A stretch of 64,000 nucleotides of DNA from Berberis thunbergii (Eukaryota; Streptophyta; Magnoliopsida; Ranunculales; Berberidaceae): the NCBI GenBank assembly GCA_003290165.1, contig QNQO01001824.1, forward strand, positions 124,001-188,000. The letters run 5' to 3'. Shown here piece by piece: positions 1-11,673 of the stretch; position 1 is the stretch's first letter; each line of letters begins with the position of its first letter. The notes below the pieces were generated by a model. It had not been told where the DNA came from. It worked only from the letters and a program-made list of their open reading frames with translations, and did not search any database. Made by a program: the position numbers and the translations under genes.

Positions 1-2215
1 CACAAACTCAAAAAATATGAGGTGTGAGAGCTAGATATTGTTGGAATTCGGAAAATAAATTGAATTTTGATTGATTTGAATATTAATTGTTTTCAATTTT
101 CATTGATTGATTATAAAATTCGTACTAGGAGCTCCTTATAAAGATAACTCTATGAAAACAAATTAAAACATGGAAAATAGCTTTCCTAAGATACCTAGAC
201 TATAATAGGGACTTCCTAAGATTGTTTGAAATCTATTTGGACAATTCTAAAGGCTTCTATATAAGTCATAAAATACAAAAACGAAAATCAATGTAAAAAT
301 AGAAATAAACTAATAATATCATATTTCCTAATGCTATTTGACCTAGACACAATAGTGAAAGTTTATTATGAAAAGTTGCCTTAACTGGATTTCAAATGGG
401 TTTGACATGGTCACACTAACAAATGAATGTTCTCCAAGATCTTTTACATCAATCTCTTCTTTTTTGTAGTAACTTGCTCTCCAGTTATGCATCGGAACAA
501 CAAGCACATCATTGTGCCTAGATGTGAAGGCAAAACGTTTCGGTCTTTCCAACGATGTTTGTGACTTCTTTATCTTTTCTTCCTAATGTCCTTTGAAAAA
601 TATCAAGAACTTGTGAAAGTTTTTCTTCAAAATTTGTGAAATCAATATTAGAATGTGCAATCAGTAGTTTAAGATACAAATTTTGAGTAACAAAATTTTC
701 AAAATATATCGCACACGGGTCCTCAAAGCTACATCTCATATTCTTCACATAACGGAAGAGTAAATTAAAATCACAAACTCAGAAAATTTGAGGTATGAGA
801 GCTAGATTATATAGCTGGAATTTGGAAAATAAATTGAAATGGATTGATTTAAATTTTAATTGCTTTCATTGATTGATTATAAAATTCGTACTAGGAGCTC
901 CTTAGATAGATTACTCCATAAAATACAAACAGAAAATCTATTAAAACATGAAAAATAACATTCTTAAGATACCTAAGACTGTTTGGACTTTTTTTGGATA
1001 CTTCTAAATGCTTCTAAATAAGCCATAAATACAAAAACGGAAATCAGTTTAAAAATATAACTCAACTAAAAATATCAAATTTCCTAATACTATTTGACTG
1101 ATTTCGAAATGCTTATAAAATTATTCTTCTAAATGCTTCTCTTAACCCTTACACTTTCAATTACTCAACTTTCAAGTATAATTTTATTTTATTTTTTTGC
1201 TAAATTTATTTTGATTTGTACACATAAATTTAAAGTTTGGTGTTTTTTAGTATTTGTCATTGTGTGCAATTTCAAATTTGTTGGGCAACTATGAAATACA
1301 TTTTATATTGTGAAATTAGTGACTTTGTATTGTAACTTTTATGTGTTCTATTTGATTTCTTGGGAAAAGTGAGTGTGTTCATGGTGAAGTTTATCAAAAA
1401 AAAAAAATTTATATCGTGCCAACGACACGGGAGACACATTAGTTCTTAATGTAGCGAAAACGCAAATTAAAATTACAAACTCAGAAAATCTAAGGTGTGA
1501 GAGCTAGATTAATGCTGAAATTCGGAATAGAACATTTTAATTAATTGATTTGAATATTAATTGTTTTCATTGATTGGTTATAAAATTCGTACAATGAGCT
1601 CTTTAGATAGATAACTCATAAATACAAACTAGAAACCTACTAAAACATTCCTAAGGTGCCTAAACTATAATAAGTATTTCCTAAGGTTGTTGGACTCTAT
1701 TTGGACACTTTAAAGGCTTCTAAATAAGCCATAAAATACAAAAACGAAAATTAATCTAACAATAGAAATAAACTAAAAATATCATATTTCCTAATACTAT
1801 TTGACCTAGACCCAATAATGAAAAGTATCCTTGACTGAATTTCAAATGGATTTGACATGGTCAAACTGATAATAAATATTCTCCAAGATGTCCTACATCA
1901 GTCTCATCTTCTTTGTAATAACTTGCCCTTAAGTTACGCATCAGAACAACAAACGCATCATTGTGCCTAAATGCTAAATGTGAGGGACAAAACGTTTCGA
2001 TCTTTCCAACAATGTTTGCGACTTCTTTTCTTCTTTGATTCCCTCGAAAAATATCAAGAACTTATGATAGTTTTCCTTCAAAATTTGCTAAGCAAATACT
2101 AGAACGTCCAATCAATAATTTAATAACTACATTTTTTAGCAACAAACTTTTCACAATATCTCACATACGAGTCTTCAAAGCTATATCTCATATTCTTCTC
2201 TTCTTTGAAAAACTC
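1..2215. repeat. Duplicated A-B segment of unknown nature
   Basis: Two modules recur in direct orientation. Module A (about 330 bp, starting with a 'cacaaactca' motif and a 'gtgagagctagat' motif) is seen at about 1-340, 769-1095 and 1472-1805. Module B (about 410 bp) is seen at about 343-750 and 1810-2215. Copies differ by scattered substitutions and small indels. On the minus strand module B at 343-748 keeps two overlapping open stretches of 69 and 76 codons in different frames that look like one old coding sequence broken by a shift. The copy at 1810-2215 is more decayed, with several stops. I do not recognise the protein. It may be a duplicated gene fragment or part of a retroelement. Nothing else was seen from 1096 to 1471. 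Confidence 0.6.
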
Positions 2216-3319
2216 ATCCTTGCGTTTTGCTCAACATGAGCTTGAATAATATCCTCTTCTTTGAAAAAAAATAAAAAAGACAATGGAGAGAAACTAGGAA
2301 AATAAATGGAAGATTGGAAAGTGCACAAAAATGGTACGAAGGTTTTGGGATTTTGGTAGACAATATGATTTTTGGGTTAGGAATGGAAAAGGACATCTAA
2401 AATAGGATCTGATTTTGGCAGTGTTAGTTTAACAAGGTCATGTTGACGAGGTGTTCTTTAATTGGATTGTCAAAATTTTGTTGTTTACGTTATCTTTTCT
2501 CTGTCTCCTCGTCTTCCCTCAGCTCCTTAAAAACTATCATGGTTTTCTCAATGAGGTTCTCAACAAATTATTTCATGTTAGGCTCATCTCAAATCATAGT
2601 CGGGGTGGTAGTAGGACTTCAGAAAATGGGGGTGGTGGTGCATTAGGGTCACTTCGTATCAGGGTCTTTGACATAGACATGGCAATCTCACTTCGTGTCG
2701 AGGTCTTCGACATAGACATGGCAATCTCACCGAGTCATAATGGTTCCTAGCCCAAAGAATGCTCCACTTGGTATTTTTTTATCTTTTTCCTTATTTTTTG
2801 GGTTTTCAGACCTTTAAAAGTTATAAAAAGGGAAGCAAACAAATAAATTGGGTTTCCTCACAATAAGCACAAATTGAGTTTCCTCAAATAAGCAGGGATT
2901 TTTTTGTTTTTATAAGTCCATCTTAGAACTTTATGTAATGAGAACTTTCTAGATTTGTTTTGAAAAAGAGAACATTCAAGATTTTAAAAATAAAATATTC
3001 CAGAAAATTTTGTTGAAGCTCTCCATGTTGGCTCCTCACCCACTGCTCTAATATAGAATAGTCTAGGCACCTCCAAGAGTTTTTTATCTTTGCTATTCTC
3101 TTTCTGCTTTGTTGATCATTTCTACTTCATCTCAATCATTTTCTTCGTTATTTTAACCGTCATATGCACACATAAGCTGCTAAGACACGAAAACAAACTT
3201 TTTTTTATTTGATGGCTCTGTCATTATTGTCGTAAACAATGAGAAAACAAGGTAAGAGGATGTCAAGAGAACCAACCTCAACAAACTAACCAGTAAACCA
3301 CTAACCAAAAAGAATGATC
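2216..3319. other. Spacer without recognisable gene
   Basis: AT-rich sequence. A short imperfect direct repeat lies at about 2645-2730 (two copies of a motif around 'tcgacatagacatggcaat'). The plus-strand open frames at 2440-2750 are short, lack family signatures and overlap this repeat. No gene could be supported. Confidence 0.5.
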
Positions 3320-3480
3320 AACTATTAGGTCACTTTTTGTAGACCAAACTGCCCTTATTTACTTAAGTCAAGGACTGCCTTGAGATGAATTCAGTATGAG
3401 CCGGTCAATTTATTATTTTGACAGTCAAAATAACCAACTGTTAGGTCAAGTAAATAAGGGCAGTTTATGACCTAATAGTT
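3320..3480. repeat. Small inverted-repeat (foldback) element
   Basis: The left arm around 3320-3365 and the right arm around 3437-3480 are reverse complements: 'aactattaggtca' plus 'aaactgcccttatttactt' on the left reappear inverted on the right. The left arm carries an extra insert of about 13 bases. The two arms and a loop of about 70 bases make a structure typical of a MITE. No clear target-site duplication was found. Confidence 0.55.
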
Positions 3481-3755
3481 TACTAAGAGAATCAGAGTTT
3501 GGGGAGGCAAGTCTAAATCCTTATTATTTGGGGGGGGGGAGTCAAAATGACTATTTTTATTGGGGAGGCAAGTCTAAATTGCCCTTATAAATAAGGCCAT
3601 GAACGATGGTCACTTGAGAAACTTCCCCAACACAACAGCATTCATAGTGACTCACTGGTAAGACCAAACCAAATTCACATAGAGAACAATTGATAAAATG
3701 AAAGAGACAAAGAATTGGGGTAATATGCATTTGATGGAAATTATTAAATCAATAC

Positions 3756-4590
3756 CTCTCAGAAACTCAATAGCTTCGTCCAGTACAAGGTTCAGTAACT
3801 GATCATACCCTTTCAAAGTCCCTGTGACTGTGAGAGCAGAATGTTTATGCGGCAATTAGTTACCTCACATTAGATCAAGAATACATAGGAATGAAACAGG
3901 AGACCTAATAGCTGAGTCACTAACTAAAACATCTAAACGTCACATTGCTTGCTAAAAAATGAAAAATCACGAACACCATGAGACATTAAGGAAAACAGAT
4001 AAAAAAAAAAAAAAAACATACTCCATGGAAAAGTAGTTGAGAACATTCCACGTTGCATCTCCGCAAATGGAAGATTTGAATGTATTTACATTTATTCTTA
4101 AAATCTAAAATGTTCACTTCAAGAAATAACTCAGTTTTACGGGTTTATCAACAAAAACATCTAAGAATTGGGTTTCTCTAGCGTCAAATTCCATTGCCCA
4201 ATTTCAGTGTCCTCAAGAAATTCAACGTGAACAATTATTCCTTTTCACCCAACAACCAGATAACTGATATAGAAAATCCACAAATTTGAGAATTATAGCA
4301 TATGGGTATGAAAGATTTCAATTCGGGGAAGGCAAACTTCATCGACAAATAAATAACTGAGTAACAGTACCTAGGAATCAATCTAGGGAGGAACAACTGA
4401 CCTTGTCTTCCACCAGTGAGCTTAACTTGTACACCCTTGTCAACAAACTTTGCAAGATCCAATACTGTTTCTTTCCTGCCAGACTGAACAACAAGACCAA
4501 CAAAATCAAATCTCGAAACATAATTCAAACCAAAAAGCAAAAGAATTTGTAATTAAAGGTACAAACTTTTAAGTGTGAGAGTGATACCAT
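3756..4590 (-). pseudogene. LSM7: LSM7 (Sm-like protein) 5' fragment, 3' exons missing
   Basis: LSM7 is a subunit of the LSM1-7 ring (cytoplasmic mRNA decapping) and the LSM2-8 ring (nuclear U6 snRNP). On the minus strand the start codon ends its own exon (4588-4590, donor GT at 4587-4586). It is followed by exon 2 (4402-4483, SGRKETVLDLAKFVDKG...) and exon 3 (3756-3827, VTGTLKGYDQLLNLVLDEAI...). All splice sites are intact and phases match. Together they cover the Sm1 part of the Lsm fold. The expected continuation (DHDDPLKTTDQTRRLG-type residues, the Sm2 motif and the C-terminus) is not found anywhere between 3755 and 1. A 14-base inverted repeat flanks the fragment (3500-3513 and 3561-3574 versus 4736-4749). 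It is most likely a truncated or captured copy. A very long last intron leaving the window is possible but less likely. Confidence 0.75.
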
Positions 4591-4861
4591 GTTGTTTAGC
4601 GAATCTGAAAAGACGAGTTCGAAGAAGAATAGATTGCAGAATCAACAGCCAATGGCTCGAAATCAACTCTGTGCCCTAGAAATTGGTTTCGTTTCTTCCC
4701 GCTTAGACTCGGGACGCTGGAGAAAACCTATTTTTGACTTGCCTCCCCATTGGTAATAGCCTAATTAGAGATGCCTCCTCGTGAAATAAAAATTAGGAGA
4801 AATTAGATATACCCACAATAAAGATCGCCAATTAGTGACCCCTCCCAAAGATCCCAACTTA

Positions 4862-6814
4862 TATATATACCCCCGAGTTCGGGTGAAGGCAACGACTGCT
4901 CCACACCATCAAAAGCATTTTCTCATACCAATATGTATTCTCTTTTTTCTACTAATTCACACCACCCAAAAAATAAAAGTAACTTTTGACCAATTTAAAC
5001 CTTCAATTGAGACCGATTATCGAGCTCATCAACATAAAAATTGGAGTATTATGAGTTATTTAACAAATAAAATTTGAATCACTTGAATATGTTTTAAAAT
5101 AAGAAAATTATATCTATTTTACTAAAGTTGCACAAATCTGCTGGGAAAAAAAAAGTATGTTTGCCTCAACCAATGCGAGATTTTTGCACAAATGTGTTAT
5201 GCGAGCTTTTGATTCAAATTGCGTTTTTTAAATAACTCATAGTATTACAATTTTTTGTTTTGATGAGCTTGAGAATCGATCTCAATCGAGCAAATAAGTT
5301 GGCCGAAAGTCAGGGACACTGCCTCATTTTCATTGCGCAACTTTAGTAAATGACAACTATGACAATAAGTTTCTCATTTTAAAACATTTTCAAGTGATTC
5401 AAATTGTGTTTATTAGATAACTCATAGTAATGTGATTGTGGTGTTTTGATGAGTTTGAGAATCGGTCTTGATCGAGCATATAAGTTGGCCGAAAGTCAGG
5501 GATACTATCTCATTTTTATTGCAAGATAAATTTGCGCGACTTTAGTAAAATGATCATAACTTGCTCATTTCAAAATATTTGTAAGTGATTCAAATTTTAT
5601 TTATTAGATAACTCATAGTACTACAATTTTGTGATTTTATGAGCTTGAGAATCAGTTTCGATCTAGCATATAAGTTGGCCGAAAGTCAGGGATACTACCA
5701 CGTTTTCATTGCAAGACAGATTTGCACGAATTTAGTAAAATGACCATAACTTTCTCATTTCAAAATATTTTCAAGTGATTCAAATTGTGTTTATTATAAA
5801 ACTTAAATTGCTACAATTTTCATGTCTTGATTAGCATGAGAATCGATCTCGATCGAGCATATATGTTGAACCAAAGTAAGGGATAATACCATATTTTCAT
5901 AGACAAAGAGGGTGAGAGAGATGACGGGGTGGTATTTGTGTTTGATGGAGAAAAAGATGGAGAAATGTAGCACTGGTAGGAAGGAAATAAGTGACGGTGG
6001 CGAGGCGGTGGTGACGATGGCGGTGTCTGGTGGATAAGAGAATGAGGGAGGAGAAGAAAAAGGGAAGAAAATAATATGAAGAGAGAAGAGGAGAGAGGAA
6101 ATTTTAAATCTGAATTTTTATTGGTAGTATGAGAGATAAGTGGTGGTGTGGGAGAGAAAAATTTGTTTTGGTGATATGAAAGAGCACTTTTTGTGGTGTG
6201 GAGTAGTCGTTGCCTTGGGTGAAAAGTGAAAACCATATAAGAGTCATTTCTTCTTCCAAAATTGCCCATGACCATTTTACACCATGAAAACGTGCAGTGC
6301 ACGTGAATAGTGACAATCAGTGAGTTTATTGTTCGAGGCTCGTCTTACGGTCAGATTCAAACTTGAATCTACATATTGCTTGAGAAGTGAAAATTGGGGA
6401 TTTTGGGAATCCGGTACATCAATCAATACCAAATGTGTCCATTGTGAATTTCACTTACTTGAGTAGAGTTGAAGATAATAGTGTATACCTGTGAGAGTGA
6501 CGGAAGAAGATTGCAATGTATGTATAATTATTTAGTTAGGTTTTAAAGAATTTGTGCAACCCGAACTCAGTAATTTCTAACCCTTTCAAAGGATTTAGTG
6601 CATAATGAATGTAAGCTTTTATTGTTTTATATGTTCTGTGTCATTTTTTCACTTATTAATGTTTGTGTGTGCTTCAAAATGTGTGAACATTATCTTTTTC
6701 TCCACCCAGATATGTTTGTTATCAACTTATCACAAGGCGGTATGTCAAATTTATGATTAATAGCAGGAGGTATGACTAATTTATGATATCTTATATGCAT
6801 TTTCATAGATCTCC
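4862..6814. repeat. Block X: foldback repeat with ~190-bp tandem subrepeats
   Basis: Three full units of about 185-191 bp and one partial lie head to tail at about 5214-5397, 5398-5588, 5589-5779 and 5780-5887. Each carries 'ttggccgaaagtcaggga' or a variant and 'gagaatcgatctcgatcgag' or a variant. The segment 4862-5140 is the reverse complement of parts of 5214-6240: an inverted subrepeat at about 4985-5140 and an inverted copy of the 'gtgtggagtagtcgttgcct' stretch at about 4880-4910. The block is therefore a large imperfect inverted repeat. The minus-strand open frame at 5820-6302 is low-complexity (His/Ser/Pro) and read from purine-rich repeat sequence, so I do not call it a gene. The right part recurs as block X' at 9069-10473. 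Confidence 0.7.
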
Positions 6815-7054
6815 ACCATTGTTGGTCCACCTACAATAATTGAAAAAAAATCACGTAAAGTTATATTTATCAATATTACAACTATAATGAGTAAAAGAAA
6901 TATATATAACAATTTTTTTAGCGATTGACTGTAATTATATATATATTTGAAATATAAAAATTGAAAAATCAATCATGTGTATAAAATAAGATAACTAACC
7001 AGTTGCAATGACCAAAATAACGACAAATAAAATCAACTTGAGACCCTTCTCCAT
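6781..7054 (-). pseudogene. Truncated copy of the defensin-like peptide gene
   Basis: Exon 1 (7000-7054) encodes the same signal peptide as the intact copy at 14243 (MEKGLKLILFVVILVIAT) and ends with the same phase-1 donor. The intron of about 170 bp and the acceptor at 6831-6832 are kept. The mature exon (6781-6830) retains only its first residues (GGPTMVE) and then runs into block X sequence with a stop at 6781. All eight cysteines of the mature peptide are lost, so the 34-residue product cannot fold as a defensin-like peptide. A TATA-like stretch remains about 75 bases upstream of the start. It was created by the deletion that joined X to Y at 6812-6815. Confidence 0.75.
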
Positions 7055-9068
7055 ATCTTGTGTCGTAATTCTATTTCAACAAAGTTTGTTATAATGTAAA
7101 AAACAAAAATTTGAGGTATTTTGTAAGTATATATAAGAGTTGTAGAGTGTAATTAATTGTAAGCACTTAATGAGCCACATAACTCCTAGTCAACTATTGT
7201 TGCTTAACTATTCATTGACCATTGACAAACAATTAGCGAACATTCTATTTTAATGGTCAACTATGACATAAATGAAATGTAGAAACATAAGGGGAATGGA
7301 AATTAAATACTCATAAAGATCAAAACTTAGTGAACATTCTATTTTAAACAAAAAATAAAATAAATTGAGATTTGCCATTTTATCTATCGTGATAGTTATT
7401 TTTAAGCAAAGGTGTCAAAAGAGTGAATATCTGGCATCAAAGTTCGTGCTTTGGAATAATTTGAAAATTGGACAATTTAGAAGATTTTAGATGGTATACG
7501 AGTTCATAAACTTGCTAAGAATCAAGACTCTAGAGAAATATTGGCAAGCTCATAGGAGTCAGGGCAAAAATGTCTAGACGATCATCTCGTATTTTTGGAC
7601 CATGGCCGATATAGTGCAATCTTTTGGGAGCAAAGTTTGGTATGTCCTATTACATGCGCACAAACACACATGAGAGGCAATTTGGTCACCAAATAAAATA
7701 CCTAACAACTCCGGCAATGAATGCATCCAATTAGAGGGTAGGTCCAATTTCAATTTCCTTGACTCTCGTATTTTGTGACCACATGTTATACTAGTTGAAA
7801 GGATAGGCCTAGTTTCACATTACTAATTAGGAGCTACTATTTGCACCCACACTTTTCTTTTTCCGCACTCATATAATGAATACGTCCACATATAAAAAGT
7901 TTAAAAACACAATTTTCTTCCATTTTTTATAGGAAGAGAAAAAGAGTTTCGGAGTAGCGTTTTCTCTTTCAAAACCCTTCTTCACCAATTGCTCCATACT
8001 AAGGTTTTATTTCTCAAAACTCTTCTTCACCGTGTTATCTTTCTCTGAAGAATTTCTTTGACTACTTTGACTGCACTCCCTCTCTAAAGGGCTCCTCTGA
8101 CTTTTTTTTCCCTATTTTAGAATGGTTCTTCAAACTAAGCTCTCTCTTTGAAGGGTCCCTCCAACTTTTTTCTCCTTCTCTCGCAATAGGATTTCTCGGA
8201 CTGCATAGTTGGTTCTCTATGTCATACCGAGTCAGAAAGGGTCAAACAACCCATTGTCGACAATTCCAGTTATAATCTCAATCCTTTTCCTTATTCTTGT
8301 TGTTGGATATCTCATTCATACACATCTTCTCTTTGTTTCTCGGGCCTCTAGTGAGTTACAGATAGAGTTCGAAAAGATCAAATCTTTGATGATTTCATCA
8401 TACATGATTACTTATTTAATAGTTCAATTTCAATTTTTAAGCTTAAAATCCATCCATGATATCCTAAAATCAACTTCACTAAACATAAACTCATATGAGC
8501 TCACCTCATTGAAGAAAACAACCTATATGTCATGAATATAGCCGTCGATAATGACCCAAATAACAATAAAAGTTTGTTTTTTTTAATTTTTTGGACTTGA
8601 ATACGTTCAAAGTTTAAAATGGCTATGAACTTACCATGCATAAACATACACATGCGAAAATTTTCATGAACAAACATTGATGTCCACATGGAAATTTTAA
8701 TGGGTAAATAATGTTACCCAACGAAATTTTTGCATGCCTTCACCCCCTAAAATTTTTGACACAATTTTCTGCATGAAGACAATCCTCTACTCATGAATTG
8801 TTTTGCATTCGTATGTTTGTCATTTTTTTGTGTACTGGGGGAGGGGGGAGGAGTTGAAGGCCTAGACATGAAATTTTTTGTGTGGGTATTGTTTACTTGT
8901 TGCAATTTTTGCTTGGATGTCATTGTTTGCTCGAAGTAATTTCCCTTGTACATGTTTATGGTAAGTTTCAAAGTGCTTCACACTTTGAATATGTTTAAAT
9001 CCATGAAATAAAAAAAATAGTTATTGTTTATGTCCTTAGCGACACTCATACGCATGTCATATGGGCTG
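6815..9068. repeat. Block Y (first copy of the Y segment)
   Basis: Homologous over its whole length to Y' at 14005-16650, apart from two MITE insertions present only in Y'. It carries the upstream region and first exon of the defensin-like gene (minus strand) and further unannotated sequence. On the plus strand, 8209-8535 is an open frame of 108 codons with a hydrophobic segment ([18 protein letters not shown]) but no ATG at its start. In Y' the matching frame has a stop soon after this segment, which argues against a conserved protein. Repeat-only sequence otherwise. Confidence 0.75.
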
Positions 9069-10473
9069 TGTTTATCAGATAACTCATAGTACTGCAATTG
9101 TCGTGTTTTGATGAGTTTGAGAATCGGTCTTGATCGAGCATATAAGTTAGCCGAAAGTCAGGGACACTACCTTGTTTTTATTGCGAGACAAATTTTGCGC
9201 ACTTTAGTAAAATGACCATAACTTGCTCATTTCAAAATATTTGCAAGTAATTCAAATTTTATTTATCAGATAATTATAGTACTACAATTTTCGTGTTTTG
9301 ATGAGCTTGAGAATAAGTTTCGATCTAGCATATAAGTTGGCCGAAAGTCAGGGACACTACCACGTACCACATTTTCATTGCAAGATAAATTTGCACGACT
9401 TTAGTAAAATGACCATAACCTTCTAATTTCAAACACTTTCAAGTGATTCAAAATGTGTTTATTAGAAAACTCCGAGTACTACAATTTTTTGTTTTTATGA
9501 GCATGAGAATCAATCTCGATCGAGCGTGTATGTTGAACCAAAGTAAGGGATAATACCCTATTTTCAGAGACAAATAGGGTTAGAGAGGTGACGGGTTGGT
9601 AGTGGTGTTTGATGGAGAAAAAAGGGAGAAAGGTGGCGGGGGAAGGGAAAAAAGTGGCGGTGGCGAGGTGGTGCTGATGGCGGTGTCTGGTGGAAACAGA
9701 GGGAGGGAGGGAAGAGAAGAAAAATGAAAGAAAATAAGATGAAGAGAGGGGAGGAGAGAAAAAAATTTTAATATGAGTTTTTATTGGTGGTGTGAGAGAA
9801 AAATGGTGGTGTGAGAAATAAAGTAATGTGGTGTAGAAGAAAAAAAAGTGCTCTGGTGGTGTGAGAGAGCACTTTTGGTGGTGTGAAGTAGTCATTGCCT
9901 TGGGTGAAAAGTGAAAACCTCAGAAGAGTCATTTCTTCTTCCAAAATTGCCCCTGACCATTTTTCACCGTGAAAAATGTGTAATGCACTTGAATAGTGGC
10001 AGTCAGTGAGTTTATTGTTCGAGGCTTATCTTACGGTCACATTCAAATTTGAATCTACATAATGCTTGAGAAGTGAAAATTGGGGATTTAGGGAGTCTGG
10101 TACATCAATCAATACCAAATGTATCTATTGTGAAATTCACTTATTTAGTGTATACCTGTGAGAGTGGCTGAAGAAGATTGCAATGTATGTATATTTATTG
10201 AGTTAGGTTTTAAAGAATTTGTGCAACCCAAACTTAGTAATTTCTAACCCTTTCAATGGATTTAATGTATAATGAATGTACGTTTTTATTGTTTTATATG
10301 TTTTGTTCCATTTTTTCACTTATTAATGTTTGTTTGTGCTTCAAAATGTGTGAACATTATCTTTTTCTCCACCCAGATATGTTTGTTATCATAAGGGGGG
10401 ATGTCAAATTTATGATTAATAGCAGGATGTATGTCTAATTTATGATATCTTATCTGCATTTTCATAGATCTCC
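9069..10473. repeat. Block X' (second copy of block X, right part)
   Basis: It begins inside the second ~190-bp subrepeat of block X (same 'gtttgagaatcggtcttgat' variant as at 5452) and runs parallel to 5400-6814, ending at 'catagatctcc'. It joins Y directly at 9068/9069, marking the boundary of the original tandem duplication of an X+Y unit of about 3.67 kb. The minus-strand frame at 9479-9895 is low-complexity, equivalent to that in X, and not called a gene. Confidence 0.7.
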
Positions 10474-10579
10474 TGCCAAATGTGTTCCCAAGGTCACATT
10501 GCTGACGAGTGTCCTAGGATTTATAGTAGGTGTCATAATAGTAATTGCAATAGCATTTGCATGTGTCTCACCTCCCATC
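10468..10579 (+). other. Cys-rich open stretch, possible gag zinc-knuckle remnant
   Basis: Reads CQMCSQGHIADECPRIYSRC followed by three more cysteines (NSNC, NSIC, MC). The spacing C-x2-C-x3-H-x4-C is one residue short of a retroviral-type CCHC knuckle (C-x2-C-x4-H-x4-C), and the 'GH.A.EC' wording is typical of Ty1-copia gag. No upstream signal-peptide exon with a compatible splice phase could be found, so a second secreted cysteine-rich peptide gene is not supported. Low confidence either way. Confidence 0.25.
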
Positions 10580-10657
10580 ATGAGAAGAATCTATATATAT
10601 GTGTGTGTGTAAAGAAAAAAAGAAAAAAAGAAAATATATGTATATTAACAATTCCAC

Positions 10658-10800
10658 TCAGCCTAGCTTTTTTTCTTGGCATTTTTTGAGTTTTTTTTTT
10701 ACACTTCTACCCCTTCTATAGATAGTGTTTGTGGTTTTGTTTTAAAGAAAATAGGGTAAAAAGTGTTTAAAAAAAAACTAGCAAACACGGCTGGCTAGAC
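10658..10800. repeat. Palindromic MITE (family also at 42.6-42.9 kb)
   Basis: The left arm ('gagtttttttttacacttct', then 'accccttctatag') is the approximate reverse complement of the right arm ('agggtaaaaagtgtttaaaa', then 'ctagcaaacacggctggcta'). The same arm sequence occurs twice at 42.6-42.85 kb, showing that it is a dispersed element. No target duplication was identified. Confidence 0.5.
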
Positions 10801-11498
10801 TTACTGTATATACACACACACAATATATGATAAATGCAGCAAGAGCTTTATATGGCTTGATAAAGAAATTGTAGTAGCCAATGCATCAAGTTTAGTTTCA
10901 TGTTTTAAGTATGGAGTTATAGCCATTGGATGAAGAATTATCTATGACATGATAGTCCATGCATTGTTCATTAATATCATGGAAATAGGAACGTTATGGA
11001 ATCACAACAAGTTCATAGCAAAGGGAGGAGATACTTGAAAAAATTTGCAAGACTCTGATGTGGTGTTTCTCCATGGTGAGACCTCCATAGGACATCCCAT
11101 AATGTCTAATGGAGTCTTACTGTAGGAACCGACTCATTAGATTTCACCAACTTTCACCTTTTGGCTATTTTGACTACCAACTTAACTTTGTTACGGATGT
11201 AGGTAAATTAATGAAACAAAATAGCCGCGGTTAAGGTAGCATTGGCAACCAAAAACAATATAAATTGTACTTATCGTAATAACACTTATGATGAAACCCA
11301 TAATTGTTTTAGTAGTTAGTTTGTTTCGATTACACAAGGTTTAAAGGCTTAATAATGATCCCAAAAGAAGTTTGTGTACACGTGCAATGCATACCCAAGT
11401 CGACATAGACTACAGTATATATGTATCTTTTTTTAAATTATCATATCAATAAGTTTTTAGGAAACATCGACATTGTACCATTCAATTATTCTAAATAG
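10801..11498. other. Spacer between X' and the MITE insertion
   Basis: AT-rich unique sequence with no open frame worth naming and a short (CA)n run near 10815. Removing the insertion at 11508-13874 makes this the natural 3' flank of the defensin-like gene on the minus strand. Confidence 0.5.
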
Positions 11499-11673
11499 AA
11501 CTAATTAGAGTTGTTCTAAATGGCGAGGAAATGAGCGAGGGAGGGAGGTGGCGGGATGGGGACCGTCCACCTCCCTCGGGATGCACGCGCCAAAAAAAAC
11601 AACACACATCCCGAGGAAGTGGACGGTCCCCATCCCGCCACCTCCCTCCCCTCGCCCACTTCCTCCACATTTA

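Noticed and set aside
3184..3240. Possible last exon of LSM7 (minus strand 'LIV' match near 3230)
   Set aside because: Only three residues match, and the surrounding translation has no Sm2 motif.
5820..6302. 160-codon minus-strand ORF in block X
   Set aside because: Low-complexity Ser/Pro/His translation of purine-rich repeat DNA. The counterpart in X' differs strongly.
8209..8535. 108-codon membrane-segment ORF in block Y
   Set aside because: No ATG, and an early stop in the equivalent frame of Y'. Not conserved between copies.
10272..10370. Signal-peptide-like start MNVRFYCFICFVPFFHLLMF in X' (also in X at 6605)
   Set aside because: Both copies end within a few residues of the hydrophobic part, no donor gives a sensible next exon, and the sequence belongs to a repeat block.
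10468..10579. A second secreted defensin-like exon on the plus strand (six or more cysteines)
   Set aside because: The CQMC...GHIADEC wording resembles a retroelement gag zinc knuckle. No signal exon with compatible phase exists upstream, and the reading runs into low-complexity sequence.
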